64,000 bases of DNA from Mermis nigrescens (Eukaryota; Nematoda; Enoplea; Mermithida; Mermithidae), in assembly GCA_036768485.1 (NCBI GenBank), contig JAVLUZ010000145.1:21206706-21270705 (forward strand), in the 5' to 3' direction. The notes beneath the pieces are model-generated. The model was not told the origin of the DNA. It did not search any database and saw only the letters and a list, made by a program, of their open reading frames with translations. Both the position numbers and the translations under genes were made by a program. Shown piece after piece: positions 56,001-64,000 of this stretch. Each line of letters opens with the position of its first letter. The first letter of the stretch is position 1.

Positions 56001-59000
56001 TTTTGACAATTTTTGTAATGCAGAATTGCGTTTCAAAAAGGTGAAATCTCAAAATTTTCTGGCGCTTCGCGTTGAGTTGATTTAATTTTATTACTTGTTA
56101 TTGATGTTTAAGCCGCGCCAAATTTGGACAATTTTTGTAATGCAGAATGCGTTTCACAAAGGTTTAATTTCAAAATTTGCTCGGCGCTTCACGCCGAATT
56201 CGGACAGCGAAATTGCGTTTCAGAAAGGTAAAATGTCTAAATTTTCCGGTGCTTCGCATCGAATTGATTTAATTTTATTATTTGTTATTGATGCTTAAGC
56301 CGCGCCAAATTTGGACAATTTTTGTAATGCAAAATTGCGTTTCACAAAGGTTAAATTTCAAAATTTTCCGGCGCTTCGCGCCGAATTCGGACAATTTTTC
56401 TAATGCAAAATTGCGTTTTGAAAAGGTGAAATCTCAAAATTTTCCGGCGTTTCGCGCCGAATTGATTTAATTTTATTACTTGTTATTGATGTTTAGGTTG
56501 CGCTGAATTTTGACTTTTTTCGTGCATTTCAAGCAGGATTTATATTTGAAGTGAAAACGTACTATTTTACGACACGAAAATGAGGAACTCTGTAAAAGTT
56601 TTATTTTTACACAATAAATTGCATAAAAAATAAGCATATTAAAGGCGGTGACTGTCTCTTCAAGATTAAACGTCCATTGTTACTAAAATAATTAGGTTTT
56701 AAACATAATTGCTATGCAAATTATCGATTGCACTATTTGTTTTACACCATACTAATTTTGACACACCATCTTTAATTAAAAATTATGTCGCAAGAAATGG
56801 TGTCACTTCGCGTGAAATTATGAATGGACTTTGCGTGGAAGCAAGACTACCATCTTAAAAATTCGATGCATAAATTTTTCACGTAGGAGTTATGTAGCAA
56901 CCCCTTTTCTGACTTAGGCAACCAACCAAAAAATTGGGCCTCGGTACCAGCCGAGACTTTAAGGCTTGCCCAGCTATGGTTCAGACCACCAAGAATCCGG
57001 TAGATCCATCAGAAATGAATTTTGGACATGTTTTTTGGGATTTTGGCCGGTTTCATACCACCTAAACCCCGTGAATCTGGCTGGTGTGTGAAGAGAGCAC
57101 TTAAGAAAAATGTCGTGCTTTACCCCCGCTCAACCTTCCACCCCCAGAATATCTTCGCAACATATGCGTGTATGGTGATGACATGTACTTGATTCAAGAC
57201 CTTTTTAGTAATAAATTGATAAACTTATTTTATACTCAAAAAGTCGCGATTTTTTTAAGGTAACACGTATAATATACCGGTTTGTTTATACATTAACGAA
57301 ACTCATCCGTACACTCCACCTATTTGCTACGTTCGGCCTACCTCAGATATGGTTATCAAAGCTAGTCCTAGCATAGATACGAACGGTCGTTTATATTTGC
57401 CGTATTTACACCAGTGGAAATACGTGAGTTGCACTTTTCAGGTTTTAATTAAGCATACGCTAAGCTGGAGTGTAAACATGTGAATGAAGTAAATCATGTC
57501 GGTACTTTACAAACGTATTGAGGATAAATTAAAAGACTTTCTTTCATTTATTTATGTAACCGACCTTTTTCATTGTGGTCATTCCCCTTTAGTTCTTTCA
57601 TACCACGCCTTGATCTCATTTTAGTGTTGTTTGATCTCTATTTGGCAAAAGTTTCTGAGTTGTTTTCGTCCATTTCTGGACTGTAAAATACCTAATGTAA
57701 TTCAAAAATTGAGGAGTTTAATGCTTTAATTGAATAAATAAATAATAGTTGAATGTACCCTTTATTGTTTAAATTAGATACGAATAATTTTTCTAATCAT
57801 ATATTAGAAAACATGGCTAGATCAAGCTTGATTTAAGGCTTAACTGTCTGCAAAAATTACTCTGTATTATTAATTAATTATTTGGATTAGAGCTGCGCTA
57901 AGCCCCGGGGCCGGGGTCTATGAAAAACGAAAAAAATTATCAAAAAAAGATGAAATCAATCTTTTTTTATCGAATTATGCAATGTAATATTTATTTAATT
58001 ACAAAAATAAGCTAAATTACGTTAAAAATTAAGCCTAGACTACTGTTGCATATCTTCAGGTAATCCAACAAATAAGATTTGAGGGAACATTGAGACAATT
58101 TGATATATTTTTAAAAATTTAAGCTTAATTAACGATTTTTATTACGAAATAATCACGTTTAACCATTTATTTTTAGACAAAAACATTTGAAATGCTGAGG
58201 ACTCTTCAGTATTTTTTATAACAACACAATTGATTATGCACGTTCATATACGCTAGACTATAGCGAGCTATTTCACCACATATATAATTAGTCGTTTGCT
58301 GTTTTATATGTGATTTTCCATTAATTTTGGGCGCTTTGTGTCAAATGGCAGCGTCAATGTCTGCATTTTGGATCAATTCACTAATGTTATGTATGGTACA
58401 GATTCATGTATAGCTTTTATATTATTTAGATATTGATAATGCTCATTTCCTGCTCTAGTTAAACGATTCTTGGTTTGTATAAACCTTTTTTAACTTTATA
58501 ATTTTCCGTTTATATTCTAAACAGAGGTATTTTATGCCTGTAGTTCAATTATTTTGAACACCAGCGTGCCTCCAAACCTTTTCCTATCGAAAAGTCCTCC
58601 TGGGCCATTTATTTCTCGAGCAATGTACATATTCGTGACCATACTTGATCTTGGGGTTTTTCACCCCTCCCTGCAGAAAAGTTTTAACTTCCACCCTACT
58701 CCTCAGAAAAGTTTTCAGTTTCCCCTATAGAAAGTTTTTCAGCCCCTTCCCCCAATTTTTCATCGTTCCCACAGAATCCGCGATTTTTCAAAACTTTCTA
58801 GACTTCTTTGAAAATTCGAAGAAAAAGTATTTTTTAAATGCGTTTTTAGCTAACTGTTTGCTCAAAAGTGTCGAATTTTCATATTCATTTTTTGTTATAT
58901 TTATTTTGTCCGATTCAATCGAATTTTTTCGATTTTATTCGAAATTGTGAAGTTTTTTATGCTCTAGAAGGATGGAACATCGTCAGAAAGGTCGAAAATC

Positions 59001-60956
59001 GATGTTTTGACGCGTATCCACCATTTTTTGGACTCAAAAATGCACTTTGAACCCCCACCTCCAGAATTCCTTGCTGTGCTTGCGTGCACCCGACCTAGTA
59101 CCAGTGTTTTTTGTACTCGGCAAAGATTTTTCCCGATGTACAAAGACTTTTCGGGACTGTCTTTGTACATGTACAAAGATTTTTGGGAAGACAAAAATTG
59201 CAAAAAGGGTCTAAAATTCGCAGAAATTTTCCACGCTTCGCGCTGAAATGAGTAATTGTGTGTCCTATACATATCCTTATATATCTTTCTTTATATTGGC
59301 AGAAATTTCATTTCAAAAGGGAAATGTCAAATGTTTTGGCGCTTCGCGCCTTTTAAAGACGATTCTTAGTGAATTTTGCCCCTAGAGACCCAGAAATTAG
59401 CTAAAATACGCTACCAGAAGTCGAACAACTCTGTTTTTACCACACTAAAATCGCTACTGTACCGTATTATAGTAACCAAAAATTTGTGTGTACAAAATGT
59501 ACAAAAACTTTTGGGAACCATCTTTGTACATGTACAAACGGACCTTGTACAAAAAAAGACTGCCCGGTATATATGTATATGTGATGTTTGAACATTGTTT
59601 CGATAAATGTACAAATCATACCTGACATACATTTATGCAGTGTGCATTCAACATTTGAGTTTTTATCACTTTATTTCAATCTTAATTTTTCAAATTTCCT
59701 CTAAGCCCAAATCTGATTTGACTGGATTGATATCTGTCATGATAATTGCATTTAACGAAAATTGTCCAGTTTTCGCACGAAGTTCTGCGTCATCGGCTAA
59801 TCTATTTTCACCCCCGTCTCCTGGTTCAATTGCTGGCTCGGCTCCTTATCCAAGTGAGAAGTTGTCGACTATTAGATTTCACTTTTTTAATTTTATTTTT
59901 GTCTTTAAATGTGTTTTAAGCGATATGGATGAATTCTTGCTTCGGTATGCTTACAGATTAAGTACGTAATAAATGCTAACTGATAAAGAGTGTAAAAATT
60001 GAATGAATGGAGGGAAATGCTTATCAGCAGGCAAGTAGCTCTGGGGGAATGGGGGGGTTCGGACCCCACAAAATTCAGAAAAAGCGGAAAAATAGGACTT
60101 TTACACGGTATTTTGTGCCATTTTTGGCCTTTTTGGACCCCGGACCCCCCAACCCCCCAAAATTGGTGTTGGTCCCCCCAAAATAGGACGGCCAGCTACC
60201 TGCCTGCTTATCAGTACTACATTATCATATTTTCCGTCTTGCATTATGGAGTTTCCTTTGCTTAAGCATGAGCATAGGCTTAATCAAAAGTTTAGAAATC
60301 GATGTACATAGTGGGGTTCGATTTTATTGATATTTAAGTCTGATATTGAATTTTATCTAATCTTTAGTGCGAATTGAGTTGCTTATTCAATTTTGATCCT
60401 CAATTGTGAATTTTTGATCTTAATTATTATATCAGAAGATGATTATGGCTGAGAGGCCATTTTTAATTAAAATAATATTGATTTATACGTGTGTTTATTA
60501 TTGACAGCTAAATGACTTTTCATACATTGAGTTAATATACCCCAATCCAAACAATAGTTTAGCAAAGTTTCCAATGTAATATTAGCGTGTTCTTATTCAA
60601 ACCAAAATTTTGGATGAATGGAATGGGTGGGATTCCTAAAACCATTACATATAGGCCAGTATCAGAATTTAGCCAAGGGAGGGGGACGCAACCAACATAA
60701 ATTGGCTTATATAAATTCATCAGGCTAGCTCGCAAAAACCGAATTTTTTGACGTTTATCGACATGCTCTATTCATTAAGATCATAAAATTCGAATTTTTC
60801 AAACAAAGTTCCTTTTCTACTCAAAAGGCTATAAATGTGTCGATTTTTGGTCACGCTTGAGCCGGAATTGCGGAAAATGCTTTACATCTGACGCGAAGCG
60901 CCGAAAATTTGAAATTTCACGTCATGGACACTCTATTTTTCCATCGTGCATAATAC

Positions 60957-61021
<65 letters not shown>

Positions 61022-63945
61022 TTTATTAGCCAATTACTACCGTAGAAAATGCAATAAAAATTACGTGAAAAAAGGGTTTAACGAAAGATAAATGTCGAAA
61101 GAACGAAAGAAAGTTTATCAGCATAGCATAGTCAAATATAATAATCTTGCTTTTAACATTTTTTTATTTCCGCTAGGGTGGCTGCCCCCGCCCCCTCCCC
61201 TAAATACGGCCCTCATAACATACATTCACGGGATCGATTGCCTTCAGGCTATGGCTATCCAATGCCTCAGTCAGCACCGTCGCAGTCTTGTCCTTCAGTT
61301 AACACCGCAGGCGGTTATCAACCCTATCGCGGTGTGACTCCTAACCAACCAACCGTTCCGTGGTATTCTTATCAAAGTGCTGGGTATACTCAGCCAGGTA
61401 AATCTTATTAATATTGCTTTGGTGTATATTTAGGATTTCCATATTTGAATAAAATGTGTGCCTTGTGTATATTATGCTAGATTTGAAGCGAAATATCTTG
61501 TTATTATTTAAGTCCCCATTATTGCAGTGTATCAGGATTGCATCAAATTACAGTGACTTCAAAATACAAAAATAACTTATCAAATAAGCGTAGATATTGA
61601 ATGAACGAGGCTCGGAACGATTTCGAATCTTGGGTCGAACAATGAGAAATTTTGACTATTTTATGGAGGATTAGGATTCTTTTGCAAGACTATGATTTTG
61701 TTTTCATTTCTGTTTATTTTGAAATGCCCAAATTTTCATCAAATGCACTTTCCAATCGCCCAATTTTTCATTTCAATAATTTTAATTTTATAATTTTCAA
61801 TCTGCGTAAGTTTAATTTTACTTCTGACAAAAAATTTTCTCCTTGTTGTTATGCACAGACAGTAGAGTCTTGATAGGGCAGGTTTACAATAGAATCAGTT
61901 TGGAGATTCCTAGTTGTTACATATATGTCGCTTCGGCTCTTAATACATATAAGTAAGTATGTATAATCTGAAGTTTTTTCATTTTTTTATTTTAAGGTGC
62001 TGCGAGTTCTGGTTACCCCTCATATGGTACCCCTAGCAGCAATCAGTTAGCGGGTGCTGGCCAACCTCTCTCCAGTTCTGCCTCTACTACGGGCACTTCT
62101 AACGACGTTTATGGCACCATACAACCAGAACACATACGCAGTAGTCTGTTAACGGCCGTACAAGATAAATTACGGGCAAAATTACGCGATAAAATGGGAA
62201 CTGCTCACGTAAATGCCTTTTAATGCATAGTAATATTTGTGCATGGTCATGGGGATTTTAAATTTTTGGGCTTTCGCAAAAAAATGATTTTTATTTTCGC
62301 AGAATCATCAAATTTTTATAAAAGTTTGCTACGAATTTGACTAATTTTTCATAGTTTTGACAATATCGAGCTTCCAGCCCTACAGACCATTCGCGCCTGC
62401 ACATTTCTCTTAGGGTCAGGCAGCTGGCCGTCCTATCTTGGGGGGCAACACCAATTTTGGGGGGTCCAGTGTCCAAAAAGGCCAAAATAGCACAAAATAA
62501 TGTTTAAAAAGTCCCATTTTTTCCGGGTTTTTTTAATTTGGGGGTCCAGACCCCCCATTCCCCCAAGAGCTGCGTGCCTGTTAGGGTGGCCAAAACTCAT
62601 GAAGTAGTGAAATAAATAAATTTTACAATAGAGTAATAAACTTTTTCATTCCATGTGCAAATTTTCACCTCACGCCTCAGGAATTGGTTTTCAAAAGAAA
62701 TCGTAGAGTGCTGTTTGAGTGCTGTATTAAGCCTGGTTACCGATCTTTAAGCTCAAAACCTTAAAATTTTCGGCGCTTCGCACCACCTAATCATTTTTGA
62801 CTACATTATGATTAATTTACTCGATTTTTTGATTTCATAATTTTCTATGTACTAGAAAGATGGAGCATTTTCAGAAACATAAAAAATTGTGTTTTTTAAC
62901 GCATACTGTCGGTTCTAAATGAAAAAAAGGTACTTGATATTAAGGAGAGGATAAACAAAGCTCTAAACTTGTGCCCAGCCATCTAAAAGCTGAATTTTAA
63001 CGAATTGAAATGCTCTTTTCAGGAATCGGAAAACTGTACAGAATGTCCAGTGTTTAGTCCACTCTTTAGAACTAGGATTGCTTTAATGAAACGGACTGAA
63101 AAGAAGTTCAAGGAATCTATTTTAGCTATGTATCAAGATTGGTTGGATGAAAAGTTACATAAGTTTGAAGCATCCCAAAATTTTTCTTAAAAGTGATTCC
63201 TTGTGTCCGATTAGTTGAAGGAAACAATTTTGTGATTAGAGAATAATTTTAAGAATTTTTCTGTGATTGGTTCGTCATAACTAGTTCGAAATGCCAGTAA
63301 AACAGACAACACTTTTCAATGCAGCCTTTGTTGTCTCGTGTTCGGTTGTTTACTACGCATTATCGTTCAATATTGTTTTTTATACCGTCCATTTTTTCTT
63401 TTCTTACTTTCTTAAGTTTGACATTTTTTAAAATCATAAACTTTGTTTATCATTATGGTTGAATTACGGTGTTGGAAATATTACATAATTAATGTTGCGA
63501 GTATAATAGTAAGAAGTCATCAATACGAGGAAGAAGCAAGAAAGAAGAAAGAAAATGAGGAGGAAAATAAATGAATAGATAAATAAAAAAGCAAATACTA
63601 AATAAGAAGAAAAGGGGAAAAAACAAACAAAGAAAGACAGATATAGAAGTGCAAAATAATATTCGATAATAATATGTAATAACATTAGTATGTGATGTTT
63701 GACGTGTCATTCTCGCAGGCTGAATTGCAATCGATAAAAAAGATGCGCGAAGATTTAAATGCTGGTGAGCAACGTATTAAGGCTGTTTTGGCCAAAATGC
63801 AGCAAGAAGAGGCCGATTTACTCACTGCAACGACTGTATTTCGAGATGCCAAAGACGAAATGCAAAAATTCTTAAATTCGGCTTCAAACTCCGAGGAACT
63901 AAAAATTGACGATGCTTTGGATACCACTACTCCTCTATACAGACA
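50036..63945 (+). CDS. TSG101: TSG101, ESCRT-I subunit with UEV domain (C-terminal part beyond window)
   Basis: Eight exons are visible: 50036-50080, 52701-52785, 52994-53059, 57260-57423, 59706-59853, 61177-61397, 61997-62208 and 63719-63945. They encode the ubiquitin-binding UEV domain (exons 1-5), a Pro-rich linker (5-7) and the stalk coiled coil (7-8). Diagnostic segments are LNGTVPINYKG, GNTYNIPVCLY, HPYTPPICYVRPTSDM, LYLPYLHQWK and SDLTGLISVMI, each matching the TSG101/Vps23 family. As in the family, Tyr stands where E2 enzymes have the catalytic Cys. The last visible residues, TTPLYRQ, correspond to the point just before the C-terminal steadiness box, so at least one more exon follows. 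TSG101 sorts ubiquitinated cargo at endosomes and acts in membrane scission. One junction (exon 5 to 6) does not fit in phase. Confidence 0.95.
50288..50921. mobile_element. hAT-type element, family D
   Basis: 634 bp, TAGAGCTGTGTCGGAGCC...GGCCCTGGCACAGCTCTA, duplication AAATAGAG/ATATAGAG (7 of 8). A family A MITE (50489-50730) is nested within. Confidence 0.85.
50489..50730. mobile_element. hAT-type MITE, family A, nested in family D
   Basis: CATACATGGGCGGCTCG...GATGCCCATGTTTG, flanks GTTAAATC/CTTATATC (6 of 8). Confidence 0.75.
51413..52596. mobile_element. hAT-like element, family D, 1.2 kb
   Basis: TAGATATGTGCCGGGCCG...GGGTCTGACACCTCTA, flanks ATCGTGGA/ATCTTGAA (6 of 8). Collinear with 48179-49198. 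A family B MITE is nested within. No transposase ORF. Confidence 0.8.
51873..52033. mobile_element. hAT-type MITE, family B, nested in family D
   Basis: 161 bp, CAGACACGTAGCTGGCCG...GAGATACGTGCCTG, perfect 8-bp duplication CTTGCCTA. Family B shares CAGGCACGTAGCT-like ends and a GGGG/CCCC-rich border. Confidence 0.9.
52701..52785 (+). CDS. TSG101: TSG101 exon 2
   Basis: Acceptor CTACTTTTGCAG, then PRYPDMIKRDISTALSQF, the family's second helix. Donor TTCG|GTATGA, phase 1. Confidence 0.93.
52994..53059 (+). CDS. TSG101: TSG101 exon 3
   Basis: Acceptor GTTTTGTTTTCAG, then YNDGRQSLVVTLNGTVPINY, matching the first two UEV strands. Donor AAAG|GTAGCG, phase 1. Confidence 0.95.
53322..54036. mobile_element. 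hAT-type element, family C
   Basis: 715 bp, CACTGTTGTTTTTTGTACG...GTACAAAATAACAGTG, perfect 8-bp duplication ATGACAAG. Repeated GTACAAAGA / TCTTTGTAC pairs fill both ends. Homologous to the decayed block at about 19620-20500. Confidence 0.9.
54640..55760. repeat. Minisatellite that switches orientation, with a MITE inside
   Basis: A ~24-bp unit (AAAATCGGTTGCTGGGGTCC) is repeated about 14 times from 54646. Near 54990 the array flips to its reverse complement (GACCCCAGCAACCGATTTTT) and continues to about 55750, interrupted by the family A MITE at 55089-55352. Together the arrays could form a large imperfect stem. Long ORFs here are artefacts of the repeat. Confidence 0.85.
55089..55352. mobile_element. 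hAT-type MITE, family A, inserted in the minisatellite
   Basis: 264 bp, CACACGTGTGCGTAGGGG...GCTGCCCACCTATG, flanks CCACCAAG/CCAGCAAC (6 of 8), both being minisatellite sequence. Confidence 0.82.
55971..56510. repeat. Tandem repeats containing the GGCGCTTCGCGCC palindrome
   Basis: ACTTGTTATTGATGTTTAGG recurs at about 55971, 56091, 56280 and 56478. Between the copies stand TTGCGTTTCAMAAAGGT and CCGGCGCTTCGCGCCGAATT. Unit length varies (about 120 to 195), suggesting a nested sub-repeat. Confidence 0.8.
57260..57423 (+). CDS. TSG101: TSG101 exon 4
   Basis: Acceptor GATTTTTTTAAG, then GNTYNIPVCLYINETHPY and on to LPYLHQWKY. This is the core of the UEV fold. Donor TAC|GTGAGT, phase 0. Confidence 0.96.
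57424..59705 (+). other. TSG101 intron 4
   Basis: Contains a partial family D copy (57888 to about 58440, reverse-oriented, starting TAGAGCTGCGCTAAGCC), a decayed long family A form (about 58626-59075) and a family C element. Confidence 0.6.
59102..59562. mobile_element. hAT-type MITE, family C
   Basis: 461 bp, CAGTGTTTTTTGTACTCGG...GTACAAAAAAAGACTG. Flanks match only weakly (5 of 8). Internally collinear with 34405-34851 and 28793-29224. Confidence 0.8.
59706..59853 (+). CDS. TSG101: TSG101 exon 5
   Basis: Acceptor TTTCCTCTAAG, then SDLTGLISVMIIAFNENCPV, the end of the UEV domain, and a Ser/Pro-rich start of the linker. The strong donor CCAA|GTGAGA gives phase 1. A weak donor GAA|GTTGTC after 59858 would give phase 2. 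Confidence 0.93.
60028..60206. mobile_element. hAT-type MITE, family B, in TSG101 intron 5
   Basis: 179 bp, CAGGCAAGTAGCTCTGGG...GGCCAGCTACCTGCCTG, perfect 8-bp duplication CTTATCAG. Confidence 0.92.
60207..61176 (+). other. Rest of TSG101 intron 5
   Basis: Contains a repeat at about 60650-60910 (also near 26097-26400) and the trinucleotide tract. A missing small exon may lie here, but I found none that is convincing. Confidence 0.5.
60951..61019. repeat. (AAT)n microsatellite
   Basis: About 23 uninterrupted AAT units. Confidence 0.98.
61177..61397 (+). CDS. TSG101: TSG101 exon 6 (Pro/Tyr-rich linker)
   Basis: Acceptor TTTATTTCCGCTAG, then APAPSPKYGPHN and SGYGYPMPQSAPSQ, ending SAGYTQP. 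The only useful frame needs an incoming phase of 2. Donor CCAG|GTAAAT, phase 1. Confidence 0.85.
61997..62208 (+). CDS. TSG101: TSG101 exon 7
   Basis: Acceptor TTTTATTTTAAG, Ser/Gly/Tyr-rich linker, then YGTIQPEHIRSSLLTAVQDK, which matches the conserved start of the TSG101 stalk helix. Donor CAC|GTAAAT, phase 0. Confidence 0.95.
62417..62580. mobile_element. hAT-type MITE, family B, in TSG101 intron 7
   Basis: 164 bp, CAGGCAGCTGGCCGTCC...AGAGCTGCGTGCCTG, with TTAGGGT on both sides (offset by one base, so one end has a point change). Confidence 0.82.
63023..63190 (+). CDS. Possible alternative terminal exon in TSG101 intron 7
   Basis: Acceptor AATGCTCTTTTCAG, then 55 codons (ESENCTECPVFSPLFRTRIA ... 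ASQNFS) and TAA at 63188-63190. The acceptor phase is 0, the same as the exon 7 donor, so splicing exon 7 to it would give a TSG101 form lacking the coiled coil and steadiness box. Charged helical composition looks coding. It could instead be the last exon of an unrelated nested gene. An AATAAA lies at about 63565-63600. Confidence 0.5.
   Translation, partial: ESENCTECPVFSPLFRTRIALMKRTEKKFKESILAMYQDWLDEKLHKFEASQNFS
63191..63718 (+). other. End of TSG101 intron 7, with a purine-rich tract
   Basis: 63520-63660 is almost only A and G (AAGAAGAAAGAAAATGAGGA-type). The - strand Phe/Leu/Ser ORFs across it are composition artefacts. Confidence 0.6.
63719..63945 (+). CDS. TSG101: TSG101 exon 8 (coiled-coil stalk), last in window
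   Basis: Acceptor GTCATTCTCGCAG, then AELQSIKKMREDLNAGEQ, a long heptad coiled coil, and IDDALDTTTPLYRQ. Donor CA|GTAAGA, phase 2. The next exon is outside. Confidence 0.95.
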
Positions 63946-64000
63946 GTAAGATAGCACGCGACATATGTATCAATGCCGTACGTGTTCTTGAGAGCTTACT

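Larger units (their letters stand above)
53060..57259 (+). other. TSG101 intron 3 (4.2 kb)
   Basis: Carries the family C element (53322-54036), the inverted minisatellite with an embedded MITE, the 55971-56510 tandem repeats and undistinguished sequence at 54045-54475 and 56520-57250. Confidence 0.65.

Noticed and set aside
63464..63710. - strand Phe/Leu-rich ORFs
   Set aside because: They are the complement of a purine-rich tract; no start context, homology or splice support.

Overview
The window is metazoan nuclear DNA, most likely from an arthropod. There are no operons, ribosome binding sites or dense prokaryote-style ORFs. Coding sequence sits in short exons with GT-AG introns of 0.2 to 4.3 kb, and most of the remaining sequence is transposon-derived. 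I cannot name the species. The arthropod guess rests only on the transposon mix and on the intron-rich TSG101 gene.

1-12,795: a nearly complete LTR retrotransposon of the Ty3/gypsy type (PR-RT-RNase H-INT order), cut at its left end by the window edge. The two LTRs differ at about 13 bases plus one indel over ~767 bp by eye, so it is fairly young. gag is broken by several lesions, but pol (1540 codons) and a third ORF (1169 codons) are open. The third ORF lies in the env position yet carries the three motifs of a DEDDy 3'-5' exonuclease (RNase D-like) instead of envelope features. This is the most unusual item in the window.

12,796-18,912: a pile of small DNA transposons with terminal inverted repeats (TIRs), GC-rich minisatellites and a LINE 3' end. 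One TTAA-flanked piggyBac-type MITE sits inside another MITE, and a second copy of the host MITE at 39.2 kb shows the empty site.

18,913-36,674: an unrecognised six-exon gene on the + strand (about 486 aa if my splice model holds). It has an RS-rich segment and a BESS-like helical motif. All exon phases agree. Its introns are filled with hAT-type MITEs with 8-bp target duplications, and smaller numbers of other families.

36,675-50,035: intergenic sequence with a Tc1-type MITE, three MITEs sharing an AGTCTGTTTC end, a CCCCGA-rich TIR element, three degraded non-LTR (LINE) fragments at 41.8-47.2 kb, and (TA)n tracts.

50,036 to beyond the right edge: the + strand TSG101 gene (ESCRT-I, UEV domain). 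Eight exons are visible and end just before the conserved C-terminal steadiness box, which must lie outside the window. Its introns carry at least ten MITEs, an inverted minisatellite and a possible alternative terminal exon. The two host genes are arranged head-to-tail with no sign of shared regulation.
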